Of a DNA stretch of 64,000 bases, positions 26,385 to 35,374 are shown in pieces (position 1 is the first letter of the stretch; the number at the start of each line of letters is the position of its first letter). A program made the translations under genes and the position numbers. The stretch spans positions 1 through 64,000 of the forward strand of contig NZ_JAHKPN010000046.1 in assembly GCF_018860545.1 (NCBI RefSeq). The letters run 5' to 3'. The stretch comes from Winogradskyella psychrotolerans. Lineage in GTDB: Bacteria; Bacteroidota; Bacteroidia; Flavobacteriales; Flavobacteriaceae. Under the pieces are notes generated by a model. It ran no database searches, was not told where the DNA came from, and saw nothing but the letters and a program-made list of their open reading frames with translations.

Positions 26385-26406
26385 AAACATGATAAAAATC
26401 ATGTTT
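26385..26406 (-). promoter_or_regulatory. Fnr-type operator of the cco operon
   Basis: Perfect inverted repeat with nine-base arms AAACATGAT and ATCATGTTT around four A residues; the core is ATGAT-N4-ATCAT at 26389-26402. The centre (26395.5) is 36.5 bp from the last base of the ccoS -7 element, the same spacing as at hemN and ccoI. Confidence 0.8.
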
Positions 26407-26418
26407 CCTTATTTTTAA

Positions 26419-28809
26419 TCATTCTAATCGTTTTCCTAATACATTAGTGGCAATAGTTGTAAATAGTACAATACTAATTGAGCTTAATGGCATTAGTATG
26501 GCTGCTACAACAGGTTCTAATTGTCCGGTGATTGCAAAGTATAATCCAATAACATTGTAAAAAAATGACAATACAAAACTCCACTTAATAATTTTTATAG
26601 CTGATTTAGACGCTTGTATATAGCTATATAATTGCTTGAATTTTGAAGCATCTAAAATAGCATCACATGCTGGAGAAAAGACATTTACATCTTCTGAAAT
26701 CGCAATACCAACATCACTTTGTGCCAATGCACCAGCATCATTTAATCCGTCTCCAATCATTAAAACTTTAGCGCCTTCGGATTGATGGTATTTTATAAAC
26801 TCTAATTTGTCTTCGGGCTTTTGGTTGAAAATGAGTTTGGTTTTTGTTGGTAATAATTTTTTTAAATTTTCGAGTTCTCCTTCATTATCACCAGAAAGAA
26901 TAATCAAATCAAAATGTTGTTTTAATTGGTTGAATAATTTTGAAACCCCTTTCCTATAACTGTTGTAAAATGTGAATTTCCCTTTATAGATATTGTTACT
27001 ACTCACGTGGACCGTAGTATTTAACAGAGCGCTTGTATTTGGACTGCCAACAAAACTAGCCGAACCAATTTTCATATTCACAGTATTGTGTTTGGCTTCA
27101 ATACCTTTACCAATGTGTTCTTCAAAAGCATCAAGCGTTATGATGTTATGTTCTTGTAATATGTTGTACAAGGTTCTACTTAAAGGATGGTTAGAACCTC
27201 TAAGCGAATTTTTAAGGACTATAGTTTCAGAGTCTGATAGTGATTCTCCATCGTATTCGGCATTACTATCTTTATTGGATGTAATCGTTCCTGTTTTATC
27301 AAAAATCACGGTGTTAATTTGCGCTAACTGTTCAATGACACTTGCATTTTTTACGTAGAATTTTAGCTTTCCAAATATTCGTAAGAGATTTCCAAAAGTG
27401 AAAGGAGCAGAAAGCGCAATGGCACAAGGACACGCAATAATGAGCACTGCCGTAAATACGTTCATGGCTTTGCTAGCATCTACAAAAAGCCAAAAGGCGG
27501 TTGCTATAAATGCAACTGTTAATATGGCTATCGTAAAATGTTTGCTAATGGTATTGGTAATATTCGTAAATCCGTCTTCTTTATTTTTGTTAAAGACATC
27601 ATTACTCCAAAGTTGTGTGAGGTAACTTTGTTCAACGGATTTTAAGGCTTCCATTTCAATGACACCGTTGGTCTGTTTTCCACCGGCGAATAATTTGTCC
27701 CCAGACTGTTTAGAGACCGCCTGCGATTCGCCTGTAACAAAACTGTAATCTATTTTTGCTTTGCCATTAATTAAAATACCATCTACGGGAATTAATTCTT
27801 CATTCCGAATTAAAATACGATCGCCTTTTTCAATATCGTAGACCTGAATGGAATTTTCGTTTCCGTTTGTATCAATTTTAGTAATAGCGATTGGAAAATA
27901 GGATTTATAATCGCGCTCAAAGGATAAGAAATTGTAGGTTTTTTGCTGGAAGAATTTCCCAACTAAAAGAAAAAATATGAGTCCAGCTAAGCTATCAAAA
28001 AAACCAGAACCGATATCAAATATAATTTCGATGGAACTTCTAATAAACAGTACAGATACTCCAAGGGCAATAGGCACATCAATATTCAGCAGTTTGGCCT
28101 TGACACCTTTATAGGCCGAAATAAAATAATCTTGAGCCGAGTAAAATACAATAGGTAATGACATCGCAAACATTAACCAACGAAAGACGGGTTTGTATTG
28201 TTCTAGCCAAAATTCATTCACTTCAAAATACTCAGGAAACGACAAAAACATAATATTACCAAATCCGAAAGCTGCGACTCCAAGCTTATAAATTAAACTT
28301 CGGTTAATGTGTTGTTTACCAGAATTAAAATCCTCTAAGCTGATATATGGTTCATAACCGATAGAACTTAATAAGAGTACTACCGATTTTAAATTAGTTG
28401 TATCCGCATTATACGTGACTCTAACTGTTTTTTTACCAAAATTAACTTGAGAATCTGAAATATTAGGATTCAGTTTGTTGAGGTTTTCTAATATCCAAAT
28501 ACAAGAACTACAGTGAATATGCGGAATGTAAAGTGTGGCTATTTCTATGGAGCCATCTCTAAATTCTGTAAGCTTTTCAATAATATTTTCTTGAGATAGA
28601 AAATCGTATTTACCTTCTATTTCTTTTGGAATTGCTCCAGGAGAATTTTGTAAATCGTAATAACAGGTGAGATCGTTCTCGTTAAATATTTCGAAAACAG
28701 TCTTACAACCATTACAACAAAATGATTTATCTTGAAATGTAATTGGATGACCACCACAGTCGTCACCGCAGTGAAAACACGTTTTGTTTTCCATTGTTAA
28801 TTTGCTCAT
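26419..28809 (-). CDS. ccoI: Copper-transporting P1B-type ATPase, CcoI/FixI
   Basis: 796 residues. The N-terminus has a Cys-rich metal-binding domain (CFHCGDDCGG and FCCNGCKTVF) followed by an HMA domain with CSSC at 100-103. The membrane ion site is CPC at 460-462, the TGES loop at 359-362, the phosphorylated Asp504 is in DKTGT, and GDGLNDAGAL is near the C-terminus. This architecture is the CcoI/FixI branch, a slow Cu(I) exporter that supplies copper for cbb3 oxidase assembly. It lies upstream of ccoS and is divergent from the Fnr-like regulator, with its own Fnr-type box and -7 element. Confidence 0.95.
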   Translation of the reverse strand: MSKLTMENKTCFHCGDDCGGHPITFQDKSFCCNGCKTVFEIFNENDLTCYYDLQNSPGAIPKEIEGKYDFLSQENIIEKLTEFRDGSIEIATLYIPHIHCSSCIWILENLNKLNPNISDSQVNFGKKTVRVTYNADTTNLKSVVLLLSSIGYEPYISLEDFNSGKQHINRSLIYKLGVAAFGFGNIMFLSFPEYFEVNEFWLEQYKPVFRWLMFAMSLPIVFYSAQDYFISAYKGVKAKLLNIDVPIALGVSVLFIRSSIEIIFDIGSGFFDSLAGLIFFLLVGKFFQQKTYNFLSFERDYKSYFPIAITKIDTNGNENSIQVYDIEKGDRILIRNEELIPVDGILINGKAKIDYSFVTGESQAVSKQSGDKLFAGGKQTNGVIEMEALKSVEQSYLTQLWSNDVFNKNKEDGFTNITNTISKHFTIAILTVAFIATAFWLFVDASKAMNVFTAVLIIACPCAIALSAPFTFGNLLRIFGKLKFYVKNASVIEQLAQINTVIFDKTGTITSNKDSNAEYDGESLSDSETIVLKNSLRGSNHPLSRTLYNILQEHNIITLDAFEEHIGKGIEAKHNTVNMKIGSASFVGSPNTSALLNTTVHVSSNNIYKGKFTFYNSYRKGVSKLFNQLKQHFDLIILSGDNEGELENLKKLLPTKTKLIFNQKPEDKLEFIKYHQSEGAKVLMIGDGLNDAGALAQSDVGIAISEDVNVFSPACDAILDASKFKQLYSYIQASKSAIKIIKWSFVLSFFYNVIGLYFAITGQLEPVVAAILMPLSSISIVLFTTIATNVLGKRLE

Positions 28810-28821
28810 TTATACCTGTAA

Positions 28822-28829
28822 CAAAAGTC
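28822..28829 (-). promoter_or_regulatory. -7 promoter element of ccoI
   Basis: GACTTTTG on the minus strand, one mismatch from TAnnTTTG. It is placed exactly as the ccoS element is relative to its operator, which is the main reason for calling it. Confidence 0.45.
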
Positions 28830-28851
28830 TTAAAAGTGCTTATTTTAATCT

Positions 28852-28865
28852 ATGATAATTGTCAT
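28852..28865. promoter_or_regulatory. Fnr-type operator between ccoI and the fnr-like gene
   Basis: ATGAT-AATT-GTCAT, one base from a perfect inverted repeat. Its centre (28858.5) is 36.5 bp from the last base of the ccoI -7 element. It is only 22.5 bp before the last base of the regulator's own -7 element, TAACTTTG (28874-28881), so binding could activate ccoI and repress the regulator gene. Confidence 0.65.
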
Positions 28866-28898
28866 GTTTTGATTAACTTTGAATTTAATTGTCTTCCT

Positions 28899-29576
28899 AT
28901 GAACAAATGTGATCAATGTATTATTAAACAGTTTAATGCTTTAAAAGCTTTAGGAAAAAACGATTTAATACGAATTTCAGGATGCAAGACCTCTAAATTT
29001 ATTAGAAAAGGGGAAACACTTTTTAGAGAAGGAGAAAGTATCAATGGGATATTTTGTATAAAAGAAGGTGTTTGTAAGTTAACAAAATTGAGCGCCAATG
29101 GTAAAGACCAAATCGTCAAACTTGTTATAAGAGGTGATTTATTAGGGCAACGATCATTAGTTACTGATGAGAAGTCAAATCTTACGGCTATAGCGGTTAA
29201 TGATATGGAAGTTTGCTTTATACCTAAAAACGAAATTCTTCACGATTTATCTAAAAATGCAAGCTTTTCTTTTGATATGTTGCAAGAGATGGCCAAAGAA
29301 CTCAGAATTGCAGATAATATCATTGTAGATATGGCTCAAAAATCTGTAAAGCAACGTTTAGCAGATTTGCTAATGTATTTGCATTCTACTTTTGATGTGG
29401 ACGACAATGGGTATTTAAGCGTTATCTTATCTAGAGAAGATTATGCTAATCTGGTAGGAACTGCTACGGAATCGGCCATTAGAATTTTGTCGCAATTTAA
29501 AAAGGATGATTTGATTTCTACAACAGGAAAACAAATAAAAGTTATAGATTTTGAAGGCCTGAGACGGGTCGAATAA
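28899..29576 (+). CDS. Crp/Fnr family transcriptional regulator
   Basis: 225 residues from the ATG at 28899. A longer frame back to 28743 would overlap ccoI and lacks homology, so it is rejected. An N-terminal cyclic-nucleotide-binding-like domain (FREGESINGIFCIKEGVCKL, GDLLGQRSL) is followed by a helix-turn-helix with recognition stretch YANLVGTATESAIRIL. Its Glu and Arg align with the DNA-contacting residues of CRP. Cysteines occur at 4 and 7 (CDQC), 29, 53, 59 and 106. A 4Fe-4S oxygen sensor as in FNR is possible, but the spacing differs from E. coli FNR. Position next to ccoI and the shared ATGAT boxes argue that it governs the microaerobic genes here. Confidence 0.9.
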   Translation: MNKCDQCIIKQFNALKALGKNDLIRISGCKTSKFIRKGETLFREGESINGIFCIKEGVCKLTKLSANGKDQIVKLVIRGDLLGQRSLVTDEKSNLTAIAVNDMEVCFIPKNEILHDLSKNASFSFDMLQEMAKELRIADNIIVDMAQKSVKQRLADLLMYLHSTFDVDDNGYLSVILSREDYANLVGTATESAIRILSQFKKDDLISTTGKQIKVIDFEGLRRVE

Positions 29577-29607
29577 CAAGGTAATCTACGGATTATATGA
29601 AATTATG

Positions 29608-29646
29608 TAACATCAATAAAAGCACTAATGTTTTAAATTGATGTTA
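29608..29646. repeat. Inverted repeat after the fnr-like gene
   Basis: TAACATCAAT (29608-29617) and ATTGATGTTA (29637-29646), perfect ten-base arms around 19 bp. It is 31 bp after the regulator stop codon and 45 bp before the next start. No T run follows, so it is either a weak terminator or an operator for the VWA gene. Confidence 0.4.
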
Positions 29647-29690
29647 ATGCTACTTCTTAGGAACTTGAAAAGTGGTATTTTTATAACGCT

Positions 29691-30821
29691 ATGAAAGAAA
29701 AACCTAATAAATCGGGCTTTGTATTTAAAACTTACGAAGCGCCACATCAATCTCCGTTCGAAAAACTTTTCGAAATATTTAAGGAGCTCATCACACATAC
29801 TTCCGGCGATTTTGACGAAGCTATAGATTGGTTACGTCAATTAGATAAAGAATATAAACTTACCACACCAGAGTATACCATTGATGATTTTATCGAAGAC
29901 CTAAAAAACAAAGGTTATATACGCGAAGAAATTGATCCTAATGGTACAGGTGAAGGTGGACTTGCCATTACAGCAAAAACCGAACGTGCCATAAGACAAC
30001 AAGCCTTAGACCAAATTTTTGGTAAAATAAAACGCAGTGGTTCAGGGAATCATAAAAGCAAAGGAGTTGGACTTGGAGATGAGCATACAGGTGATTTTAG
30101 AACGTATCAATTTGGTGATAATTTAGATAAAGTTTCTATGACCGAAAGTATTAGAAATGCACAAATTAATAATGGTATAGGTGATTTTAGCCTCACGGAA
30201 GATGATTTGGTGGTGGAAGAAACTCTTCATAAAAGTCAGATGAGTACTGTTCTAATGATAGATATTAGTCATAGTATGATTCTTTATGGTGAAGATCGAA
30301 TCACTCCTGCGAAGAAAGTAGCGATGGCTTTGGCTGAATTAATTACCACACGGTATCCAAAAGACACCTTAGAGATTTTAGTATTTGGTAATGATGCTTG
30401 GCCCATTAAAATTAAAGAATTGCCATATCTAAAAGTTGGTCCATATCATACCAACACAGTTGCAGGTTTACAATTAGCGATGGATATGCTGCGACGAAAA
30501 CGCAATACCAATAAACAGATATTTATGATAACCGATGGTAAGCCTAGTTGTTTGCGTATGCCAGATGGGCAATACTATAAAAACAGTAATGGCTTAGATC
30601 CGTATATTACGAATAAGTGTTACGCGATGGCACAACAGGCAAGGCGTTTGCATATTCCTATAACAACATTTATGATTGCAGAAGATCCTTATTTAATGCA
30701 GTTTATTAGAGAATTTACGCAAGCCAACCGAGGCAAAGCATTTTACACAGGCTTAAAAGGTTTAGGTGAAATGATTTTTGAAGATTACGAGAATAATAGA
30801 AAAAAGAGAATAAAAGGATAA
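29691..30821 (+). CDS. VWA domain protein paired with a MoxR-type ATPase
   Basis: 376 residues, no signal peptide, so cytoplasmic. A helical N-terminal part (1-175) precedes a von Willebrand A domain (about 184-365). Its metal-ion-dependent adhesion site is intact: DISHS (Asp191, Ser193, Ser195), a Thr-rich turn near HTNTVAG and MITDGKPS. Such VWA proteins act as partners of AAA ATPases of the MoxR, CbbQ or magnesium-chelatase type, usually to activate or insert metal into a client enzyme. The ATPase gene follows 80 bp later on the same strand. The client is not evident from the neighbours. Confidence 0.85.
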   Translation: MKEKPNKSGFVFKTYEAPHQSPFEKLFEIFKELITHTSGDFDEAIDWLRQLDKEYKLTTPEYTIDDFIEDLKNKGYIREEIDPNGTGEGGLAITAKTERAIRQQALDQIFGKIKRSGSGNHKSKGVGLGDEHTGDFRTYQFGDNLDKVSMTESIRNAQINNGIGDFSLTEDDLVVEETLHKSQMSTVLMIDISHSMILYGEDRITPAKKVAMALAELITTRYPKDTLEILVFGNDAWPIKIKELPYLKVGPYHTNTVAGLQLAMDMLRRKRNTNKQIFMITDGKPSCLRMPDGQYYKNSNGLDPYITNKCYAMAQQARRLHIPITTFMIAEDPYLMQFIREFTQANRGKAFYTGLKGLGEMIFEDYENNRKKRIKG

Positions 30822-30901
30822 AAAATAGAATAAAGAGCATAGAAAAGAGAAATGGCAGCGTCTATTTTTTTTATCTATAATCTCTTTGCTAATAATTGAA
30901 T

Positions 30902-32365
30902 ATGAAAATAGAAGCAATACATACACTAGGCGAATTAAAACAAGCTGGTTATCAGTCAAAATCTATAAAAGATGAGTTGAGAGATAACTTGATTGAAAAT
31001 ATAAAGAACAAGAAAACCACATTTGAAGGTATTCATGGTTATGAAAATACCGTAATTCCTGAATTAGAACGCGCTATTTTATCACGACATAATATTAATT
31101 TATTAGGATTAAGAGGGCAAGCCAAAACACGTTTGGCAAGGATGATGGTGAATTTGTTAGATGAATATATCCCAGTTGTAGAAGGTTCTGAGATTAATGA
31201 CGATCCGTTGCAACCCATCTCAAGATTTGCAATAGAATTAAGTAAAGAAAAGGGTGACGATACTCCAATAACTTGGTTGCATAGAAGTGAGCGTTTTGCT
31301 GAAAAATTAGCGACGCCAGATGTCACAGTTGCAGATATTATCGGTGATGTAGATCCTATAAAAGCTGCGAATTTAAAATTGAGTTATGCCGATGATCGCG
31401 TGATTCATTACGGCATGATTCCAAGAGCCAATCGTTGCATTTTTGTAATCAATGAATTACCAGATTTACAAGCCAGAATACAAGTCGCATTATTTAATAT
31501 TCTGCAAGAAGGCGATATACAGATTCGTGGATTTAAATTACGATTGCCTTTAGATATGCAGTTTTTGTTTACTGCAAATCCTGAAGATTATACCAATAGA
31601 GGTAGTATTGTTACTCCTTTAAAAGATAGAATTGGTTCTCAGATTTTAACGCATTATCCAGATTCAGTGGACATTGCAAAAACTATTACATCGCAAGAAG
31701 CGAAGTTAGATCTAAGACAATCCAATACCGTTTATGTCCCAGAATTAGCTAAGGATTTATTAGAGCAAATTAGTTTTGAAGCTAGAGAAAGCGAATATAT
31801 AGATGTAAAAAGTGGTGTAAGTGCGCGTATGAGCATTACGGCTTTTGAAAATTTATTGAGTACAGCAGAGCGTAGAGCCTTAATTTCTGGTGATGACAAA
31901 ACTTCTGTAAGACTCTCAGATTTTATTGGAGTGATTCCTGCAATAACAGGAAAAGTAGAATTGGTTTACGAAGGAGAACAAGAAGGTGCAGATTTTGTGG
32001 CGAATGAATTAATGAATAGTGCCATTAAAACTTTGTTTCCAAAGTATTTTCCAAAAGTTGAGAAATTAGAAAAGCAAGGTGAAGAAACTCCTTATGACGA
32101 TTTAATTTCATGGTTTTTTAATGGAGATGGTTTTGAATTATTAGATGATGTTAATGACAGCACTTACAAATCGAAATTAGACGAGGTAAAACCTTTAGAT
32201 GCATTGATTGCCGATTATCAACCCGAAATTGATTCAAAAGATGTCTATTTTGAAAAAGAATTTATTCTTTGGGGATTAACACAATTTCAAAAATTAAGTA
32301 AGTATCGGTTTTCAGAAGGTATGCAATTTAAAGATCCTTATGGAAGTTATATAAGTCGCTTGTAA
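30902..32365 (+). CDS. MoxR/magnesium-chelatase-type AAA ATPase
   Basis: 487 residues from the ATG at 30902; a TTG two codons upstream is less likely. Walker A is GLRGQAKT (69-76). The Walker B position reads FVINELPDL, with Asn184-Glu185 in place of the usual Asp-Glu. Sensor 1 is LFTANPEDY (with TAN, as in MoxR and BchI), and GSIVTPLKDRIGSQILTHYP contains the arginine finger region. A domain of about 100 residues after the AAA module is family-specific. It probably remodels a client together with the VWA protein encoded upstream. A two-gene transcript is likely. Confidence 0.86.
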   Translation: MKIEAIHTLGELKQAGYQSKSIKDELRDNLIENIKNKKTTFEGIHGYENTVIPELERAILSRHNINLLGLRGQAKTRLARMMVNLLDEYIPVVEGSEINDDPLQPISRFAIELSKEKGDDTPITWLHRSERFAEKLATPDVTVADIIGDVDPIKAANLKLSYADDRVIHYGMIPRANRCIFVINELPDLQARIQVALFNILQEGDIQIRGFKLRLPLDMQFLFTANPEDYTNRGSIVTPLKDRIGSQILTHYPDSVDIAKTITSQEAKLDLRQSNTVYVPELAKDLLEQISFEARESEYIDVKSGVSARMSITAFENLLSTAERRALISGDDKTSVRLSDFIGVIPAITGKVELVYEGEQEGADFVANELMNSAIKTLFPKYFPKVEKLEKQGEETPYDDLISWFFNGDGFELLDDVNDSTYKSKLDEVKPLDALIADYQPEIDSKDVYFEKEFILWGLTQFQKLSKYRFSEGMQFKDPYGSYISRL

Positions 32366-32366
32366 T

Positions 32367-32939
32367 TTATCTTACATCACGACTTTTAATATTAGCATCG
32401 CAGAGTTTTATAATCTCTGCGATTCTTTTTTGTTGCGTGGTTTCTCTTTTTGCTTGATTTAACCAATACAAATAGCTCTTTCTATAGCTAGGTGCAAAGT
32501 TGAGGTAATTATTGTACGCGTTAGGATTCGCCTTAAACGCTTTTTGAAGATTCTCTGGAATAATACCTTGTTCTACAGCGTCTAAAGCTGACCAACTTCC
32601 ATTTTCTTTCGCTATGTTAATAGACTTATGGCCACTCTCATGTATGAGATTTTGAGCGCTCAATTCCACGATATATTTTTTATTTACAGCACTCCACACG
32701 CTTTTAGGTTGTCTAGGGCAAAAGTATTGTCTGCGTTTTCCATCGCCTAAACTTTTCACGGTAGAATCTATCCAACCAAAACAAAGCGCCACTTTTACGG
32801 CTTCTTCCCATCGCATAGAGTCATTTGCATGATCTACTTTAAAGAATATTAATTGTACACCTTTTATGGTATCGTGATTGCTGTGCAGCCATTCGCGCCA
32901 TTCGATATCAGTTTTAAAATAGAGTTCCGGGGTTTTCAA
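32367..32939 (-). CDS. YdeI/OmpD-associated family protein
   Basis: 190 residues starting at a TTG codon; the in-frame codons upstream run ATT then a TGA stop, and no ATG exists. The sequence FKTDIEWREWLHSNHDTIKGVQL, SMRWEEAVKVALCFGWIDSTVKSLGDGKRRQYFCPRQPKSVWSAVNK and the C-terminal KAFKANPNAYNNYLNFAPSYRKSYLYWL are typical in order and spacing of the YdeI (OmdA) family, whose function is unclear (linked to stress and peptide resistance in enterics). It is convergent with the AAA ATPase gene, with one base between the stop codons. Confidence 0.85.
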   Translation of the reverse strand: MKTPELYFKTDIEWREWLHSNHDTIKGVQLIFFKVDHANDSMRWEEAVKVALCFGWIDSTVKSLGDGKRRQYFCPRQPKSVWSAVNKKYIVELSAQNLIHESGHKSINIAKENGSWSALDAVEQGIIPENLQKAFKANPNAYNNYLNFAPSYRKSYLYWLNQAKRETTQQKRIAEIIKLCDANIKSRDVR

Positions 32940-33270
32940 AATTCAATACATTAAGAACCCGCAAGGTACTATATATCTCACAGTATTTTAAATTGGATAC
33001 CTTTATTTAAGGGTATTGATTTGAAAATCTTGGTTTTACATGTCGCAGTGTTTATGATCAATTAGAAAAAGCCTGTCTAAATTGAAAAATCACATTATTA
33101 ATTTCTTAAAAAACACAGGTGAGTTTTTATGAATTCTAATTCTAGAGCATTCAGATTATAAGATATTAAAAGAGGTCTAAAAATATCCATTTGAGCTAAT
33201 TTAATAAACCTTAAAGTGGTAATTTCAAGGGAATCTGTCAAAATAAATTAAAAATTTTTAGACGCTACTC
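32940..33270. other. Non-coding region upstream of the sugar locus
   Basis: 331 bp of AT-rich sequence. It must hold promoters for the gene at 33271 and for the YdeI-like gene. I could not find a convincing TAnnTTTG element, operator palindrome or RNA gene. Confidence 0.4.
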
Positions 33271-35355
33271 ATGAATAAAATTGAAGATCCAACCCAACCA
33301 AAAATTAGTTTTCTTTCATTCGATATTGATAATACATTATTAGATTTCGATACGCTTCACAGTAATTTTAGAAAAATATGGAAAAAACACCAACCAAAAG
33401 ATGTTCTTCTTTCCTATAATACAGGCCGCTTAATAGATGATGTGCTCAACCTCATTAATAAAGGTATTCTACCAGAACCAGATTATATTATTTCTGGTGT
33501 AGGAACGCACATTTATAACTATAACGACCAAAGTGTTATCAAAGAATTTAATGATATCCTTGATGATGGTTGGGATTTAGAAGCGGTAGAAGCTGTAATT
33601 CAAAAAGCAGAGCATCCTATAAGTGATCAACCTTCAAAATATCAACATGCTTACAAGAGAAGCTTTTTTTTCCACGATGCAAGCCCAGAGCATATTGCAA
33701 GTATAGAAGAAGATTTTGAGAATGCGAACATGAATATTAACGTTGTGTATTCAGGAGATCAATTTTTAGACATCCTTCCAAAATTTGCCAATAAAGGGAA
33801 TGCCTTACAATGGTTAATCAAACACTTAAATATTAAAGCAGATGAAATCATTGTAGGAGGAGACAGTGGTAATGACTCTGCTATGTTCGATTTACCAAAT
33901 ATAAAAGGCATTGTAGTTGCCAATGCACACGAAGAGTTATATCAATATACAAAACACAGACAAGTTTATCATACTGAAAATGCAAAGAGTGACGGTATCA
34001 TAGAAGGCTTGGTATATTATGGTGTTTTGCCTAGTAATGCACATGAAGATTCAAACATAGACCATACTGATGATTTTTTTATAAAACAAGAGCGTGAAAA
34101 TTTAGCTGATGAAGATGAAGATGAGAAGGTAGCATTAATTCGTGAAGGTTATGATAAAGCGATTGAAGCCCTTAAAAAGAATATTACACCTCTAGGATTT
34201 TCGGCATGTTCTATTAAAGATAATGTCGCGCATGGAACAGATGAAAATTATTATAGTGTTTGGGCTAGGGATGGAGCGATAACTGTAATTGGTGCATTGC
34301 CATTAATACATAAGGACGAAGACATACACCAATGTGCACGACAAACCCTGTTAACATTATTTGAGCATATTTCAAGAAATGGACAAATCCCTTCTAACGT
34401 TCGTATTAAAGATAATATTCCAGATTATTCTGGAGTAGGTGGTATTTGCTCCATTGATAGTGGGATTTGGGTTGTTATAGCGTTTTATGAGTATGTAAAA
34501 GAAACTAAAGATATCGAGTTTTTAAGAACTCATATTGCAGATATAAAGGAAACTATGCGTTGGTTAGGAGCGCATGATAGTAATAATGATGCTTTACTTG
34601 AGATTCCGGAAGCTGGAGATTGGACCGATTTATTCGGGAGAAGTTATAATATTTTATATGATGAAATTCTTTGGTATCGTGCTAATGTCTGCTTTGGCAG
34701 AATGATGGAAATGTTAGGCGATCATGAAGAAGCTGGCGAATATATTAGATGGTCTCAAGTCATAAAGAAAGAAATATTACAAAACTTTTGGCCATCCACA
34801 AAACAACAATTATTTCAAGCGGTTTCATTTGCTGAGAAGCAATTTACTCTTGGCGATACCTCTTATTTAATTGCACAAACAACACCGTTTGATTTTAGTT
34901 GGCGTTGCGATACTTTAGGTAATGTACTCGCTTTTTTACATGGCACCATTGATGCCGAAAAAGCACATCAAACTTTTAAATTTATGTGGGGAGTTGGCGT
35001 TAATGATCCATTTCCTATTGCCAATGTTTACCCTGTGGTGAGTCCTGGTGATCCGGATTGGCGTCCTTATTATACCGTGAATTTATTAAATCTACCCAAT
35101 CATTATCACAATGGCGGAATTTGGCCATTTGTTGGTGGCTTTTGGGTGAAATTCGTTAACAAATTAGGTTTTAAAGATATTGCCATAGCAGAGTTACATA
35201 AACTGGCGCTGATTAATAAAGAAGGTATAAATGAACCATGGGAATTTACGGAATGGGCACACGGAACTACAGGTAAACCGATGGGGAAAGCCTATCAGGC
35301 GTGGTCTGCAGCACAATATATTTCTGCTTGTCACGAATTAAAAATAATTAAATAA
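33271..35355 (+). CDS. Sucrose-phosphate phosphatase-like HAD fused to a glycoside hydrolase
   Basis: 694 residues, cytoplasmic. Residues about 11-255 are a HAD phosphatase of the sucrose-phosphate phosphatase type: SFDIDNTLLDF with Asp18 and Asp20, Lys175 in NKGNAL and GGDSGND at 196-202, plus a cap region. After an acidic linker (about 256-287) comes an (alpha/alpha)6-barrel glycosidase domain (about 288-694) with SVWARDGAI, GDWTDLFGRSYNILYDEILW in spaced form and HYHNGGIWPFVGGFW. This resembles GH100 neutral invertases and glycogen-debranching-type glucosidases. The next gene encodes a sucrose-phosphate-synthase-like transferase. Sucrose or a related non-reducing disaccharide is therefore the likely product or substrate; the exact sugar is inferred. 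Confidence 0.82.
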   Translation: MNKIEDPTQPKISFLSFDIDNTLLDFDTLHSNFRKIWKKHQPKDVLLSYNTGRLIDDVLNLINKGILPEPDYIISGVGTHIYNYNDQSVIKEFNDILDDGWDLEAVEAVIQKAEHPISDQPSKYQHAYKRSFFFHDASPEHIASIEEDFENANMNINVVYSGDQFLDILPKFANKGNALQWLIKHLNIKADEIIVGGDSGNDSAMFDLPNIKGIVVANAHEELYQYTKHRQVYHTENAKSDGIIEGLVYYGVLPSNAHEDSNIDHTDDFFIKQERENLADEDEDEKVALIREGYDKAIEALKKNITPLGFSACSIKDNVAHGTDENYYSVWARDGAITVIGALPLIHKDEDIHQCARQTLLTLFEHISRNGQIPSNVRIKDNIPDYSGVGGICSIDSGIWVVIAFYEYVKETKDIEFLRTHIADIKETMRWLGAHDSNNDALLEIPEAGDWTDLFGRSYNILYDEILWYRANVCFGRMMEMLGDHEEAGEYIRWSQVIKKEILQNFWPSTKQQLFQAVSFAEKQFTLGDTSYLIAQTTPFDFSWRCDTLGNVLAFLHGTIDAEKAHQTFKFMWGVGVNDPFPIANVYPVVSPGDPDWRPYYTVNLLNLPNHYHNGGIWPFVGGFWVKFVNKLGFKDIAIAELHKLALINKEGINEPWEFTEWAHGTTGKPMGKAYQAWSAAQYISACHELKIIK

Positions 35356-35374
35356 TCACCAAAATATAAAAACT

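Noticed and set aside
28743..28898. N-terminal extension of the Fnr-like regulator
   Set aside because: It overlaps the start of ccoI and covers the operator and the -7 element; the ATG at 28899 gives the normal family N-terminus.
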